A DNA stretch of 14,441 nucleotides, taken from Candidatus Latescibacterota bacterium (lineage in GTDB: Bacteria; JAAXHH01; JACQVL01). The position numbers were made by a program, and so were the translations under genes. The notes below the pieces were generated by a model. The model saw only the letters and a program-made list of their open reading frames with translations. It searched no databases and was not told where the DNA came from. The stretch is taken from NCBI GenBank assembly GCA_016209865.1, contig JACQVL010000027.1:1-14441 (forward strand). The letters run 5' to 3'. Below, in pieces: positions 13,189-14,441 of the stretch (positions are counted from its first letter, which is position 1; the number at the start of each line of letters is the position of its first letter).

Positions 13189-14229
13189 CTACATCCTGCG
13201 TCTCACAGGCTGGCGGGTGTCCCAGCGCGCCAGGAACTGCGCATGATCGACGATCTGGCCGGTCGTAAGAGACTCGAAGATGGCCTTTTCCACCTGGAGC
13301 ACGTGGCGGCCTTCTTCGACCGTCATCGGCGGGTCGGTATCCTGGCGGATGGCCTCGCAGAGGGCGACCAGTTCATCGTAGTGGCCCATGTAGCCGTGCG
13401 GGCCCCTGACGTCCTTGAAATGAGCCTCCGGGTTGACCGGGCTGAAGTTCGGGCCTGAAAAAATCGTGGAGAAATCCGGCGCGGTCAGGGAGGTGCTCAA
13501 GTGACAGTCTTTGAACCGCTGGGCAAGGAAGACACAGCGATCTTTCCCGAAGAGTTGAAACGAATATTTGCTCATGAGCGCGTTGTACGCCCGACCGTGC
13601 TGAATGTAGCACGCCTGCGAGCCGTCCGCGAAGCGCAGCGTGGCGATGAAGCTGTCGGCGGGCAGGTGGGCGTCCAGGCCGTAATAATGCCCGCCCGACG
13701 CGTAGACGCTGACGAGCGGCGCGTCGTGGAATTGATGGACGATGAGGTCGAGGTTGTGGCAGGCCTGACCGGAGACGGTATCCGTGCACTGTCCGAACGT
13801 GATCCACGGGTTGGGCAGCAACGCCTTCGCTCGTTTGACCGCCGGGGCAAGCCGGTTGCAGAGGCCGATGAGGTATTTCACCCCGGCCTGACGTACGGCC
13901 TTTTCCAATTCCAGCGCCTCTTCAACGGTCACCGCGATGGGTTTTTCCATGAAGATGTGCTTTCCTGCTTTGGCTGCCGCGATGCCCAGCGCCGGATGGT
14001 GTCGCTCGCCCGTCTGGATGAGGACGCCGTCGAGGCTCGCATCCGCAAACACTCGCGCCGGGTCGTCCGTCGCGTACTCGCCCCCGAACTCCTTCAAGAA
14101 TTTCTCCGCTTTCTCCTTCTGGACATCCGCGTAGGCGACCACATCCATGCCCGGAATATGCCGGGCGTTGAGCACGTGGAGGGTTCCCATCCCTCCACAA
14201 CCGATACAGCCGAATCGCAGCGTGTTCAA
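13189..14229 (-). CDS. Gfo/Idh/MocA family oxidoreductase
   Basis: A 346-residue NAD(P)-dependent dehydrogenase of the sugar/inositol type. The N-terminal Rossmann fold begins FGCIGCGGMGTLH (6-18, GxGxxG), with acidic D35 at the end of strand two, and the cofactor/catalytic motif EKPIAV (95-100, Lys96). The C-terminal alpha/beta domain holds NLDLIVHQFHDA (159-170) in the catalytic histidine position. Substrate cannot be inferred. The start is TTG at 14229, seven bases after AAGGAG; the longer ATG frame from 14370 would overlap most of the preceding gene. It follows the phytanoyl-CoA dioxygenase gene by 14 bp. The C-terminus is basic (TRQPVRRRM). Such pairs are frequent in Poribacteria and Planctomycetes. 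Confidence 0.92.
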   Translation of the reverse strand: MNTLRFGCIGCGGMGTLHVLNARHIPGMDVVAYADVQKEKAEKFLKEFGGEYATDDPARVFADASLDGVLIQTGERHHPALGIAAAKAGKHIFMEKPIAVTVEEALELEKAVRQAGVKYLIGLCNRLAPAVKRAKALLPNPWITFGQCTDTVSGQACHNLDLIVHQFHDAPLVSVYASGGHYYGLDAHLPADSFIATLRFADGSQACYIQHGRAYNALMSKYSFQLFGKDRCVFLAQRFKDCHLSTSLTAPDFSTIFSGPNFSPVNPEAHFKDVRGPHGYMGHYDELVALCEAIRQDTDPPMTVEEGRHVLQVEKAIFESLTTGQIVDHAQFLARWDTRQPVRRRM

Positions 14230-14236
14230 GAGTTTT

Positions 14237-14242
14237 CTCCTT
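14237..14242 (-). promoter_or_regulatory. Ribosome-binding site that fixes the TTG start of the oxidoreductase
   Basis: AAGGAG on the minus strand, seven bases before TTG 14229, in the 14-bp gap after the upstream stop codon. It makes TTG much more likely than any upstream ATG. Confidence 0.85.
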
Positions 14243-14243
14243 C

Positions 14244-14441
14244 TTATCCAAACGCCAGCCGCGCCCATTCGTCCGCGCTCTTCACCTCCTGCTCCGGACG
14301 CTGGCGGCTCCGCGCGAGATGGCCGTGTTCTTTCCGCAGCGTCGGCTGGGTCGCGTCCTGATACCGCCAATCCATGCTCCAGCGCACGGTCTTCGACCGG
14401 TTGGGCAGTCCCTGATGAAAGAGCATGTTGTGAAACAGCAC
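14244..14441 (-). CDS. Phytanoyl-CoA dioxygenase (PhyH) family protein, C-terminal part
   Basis: The last 65 residues or so of a protein that starts beyond the right edge. The segment LFHNMLFHQGLPNRSKTVRW followed by SMDWRYQD matches the C-terminal core of the PhyH family of Fe(II)/2-oxoglutarate oxygenases: the distal iron-ligand histidine (the one before QGLPN) and the arginine that binds 2-oxoglutarate (RWSMDWR). The tail after that is charged and variable. The family hydroxylates diverse small molecules, and the substrate is not evident. It is read first in the minus-strand operon with the oxidoreductase. The ATG codons visible inside are internal residues, not starts. Confidence 0.85.
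   Translation of the reverse strand: MLFHNMLFHQGLPNRSKTVRWSMDWRYQDATQPTLRKEHGHLARSRQRPEQEVKSADEWARLAFG

Noticed and set aside
13501-14361. Plus-strand open frame of 286 codons opposite the oxidoreductase
   Set aside because: Antisense shadow; the minus-strand Rossmann and EKP motifs make the real gene clear.
14230-14370. ATG start for the oxidoreductase 47 codons upstream
   Set aside because: It would overlap the PhyH coding end out of frame; TTG at 14229 has an ideal ribosome site and matches the family N-terminus.

Overview
The window is high-GC bacterial DNA (roughly 60% G+C by eye) with mostly short intergenic gaps and clear Shine-Dalgarno sites. It contains 15 supported genes (one cut by the right edge), plus a possible gene start at the left edge. 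No rRNA, tRNA, CRISPR array, transposase or phage gene was seen. The mix of a phytanoyl-CoA dioxygenase/Gfo-Idh-MocA pair, a Na-type ABC permease fused to a CPBP protease, an NHL propeller and GYD and DUF6786-like proteins suggests an uncultured environmental lineage of the Poribacteria/Planctomycetes/Latescibacteria kind. That assignment is inference; no single marker fixes the phylum.

Left part (1-1140, minus strand): a two-gene thiol-redox operon, a glutaredoxin-like protein followed by a membrane-anchored thioredoxin-like protein, read from a near-consensus promoter (TTGACA, 17 nt, TATATA). A back-to-back promoter drives the plus-strand genes: a class III, HemL-like PLP aminotransferase and a ketoacyl-ACP synthase III (FabH family), which form a pair.

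Middle (3800-8919, plus strand): thiol peroxidase (tpx), a perfect hairpin terminator, dCTP deaminase (dcd, GTG start), a UPF0173 metal-dependent hydrolase, MoaB (molybdopterin adenylyltransferase family), an exported six-blade NHL protein whose start overlaps the moaB stop, a GYD-domain protein, and a 361-residue protein resembling the DUF6786 galactose-mutarotase-like family.

Right part (8961-14441, all minus strand, in transcription order from the right): the C-terminal end of a phytanoyl-CoA dioxygenase family protein, a Gfo/Idh/MocA oxidoreductase (TTG start), an ABC-2 permease, a NatA-type ATPase, and an ABC-2 permease fused to a CPBP intramembrane protease. The last three should make one exporter.

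The most unusual material is the small repeats. Five intergenic places carry tandem 7-bp repeats of different sequence (ggggtca, attttgg, aaggacg, agtgacg, and others). Three of these places are built as inverted pairs around a short centre. All five lie within a few bases of a stop codon or supply it. Separately, three copies of an 8-bp-stem hairpin with GNAA loops occur, all in the sense direction of the flanking genes. These elements have rewritten the C-terminus of dcd and natA and sit where ribosome-binding sites should be in the ABC operon.
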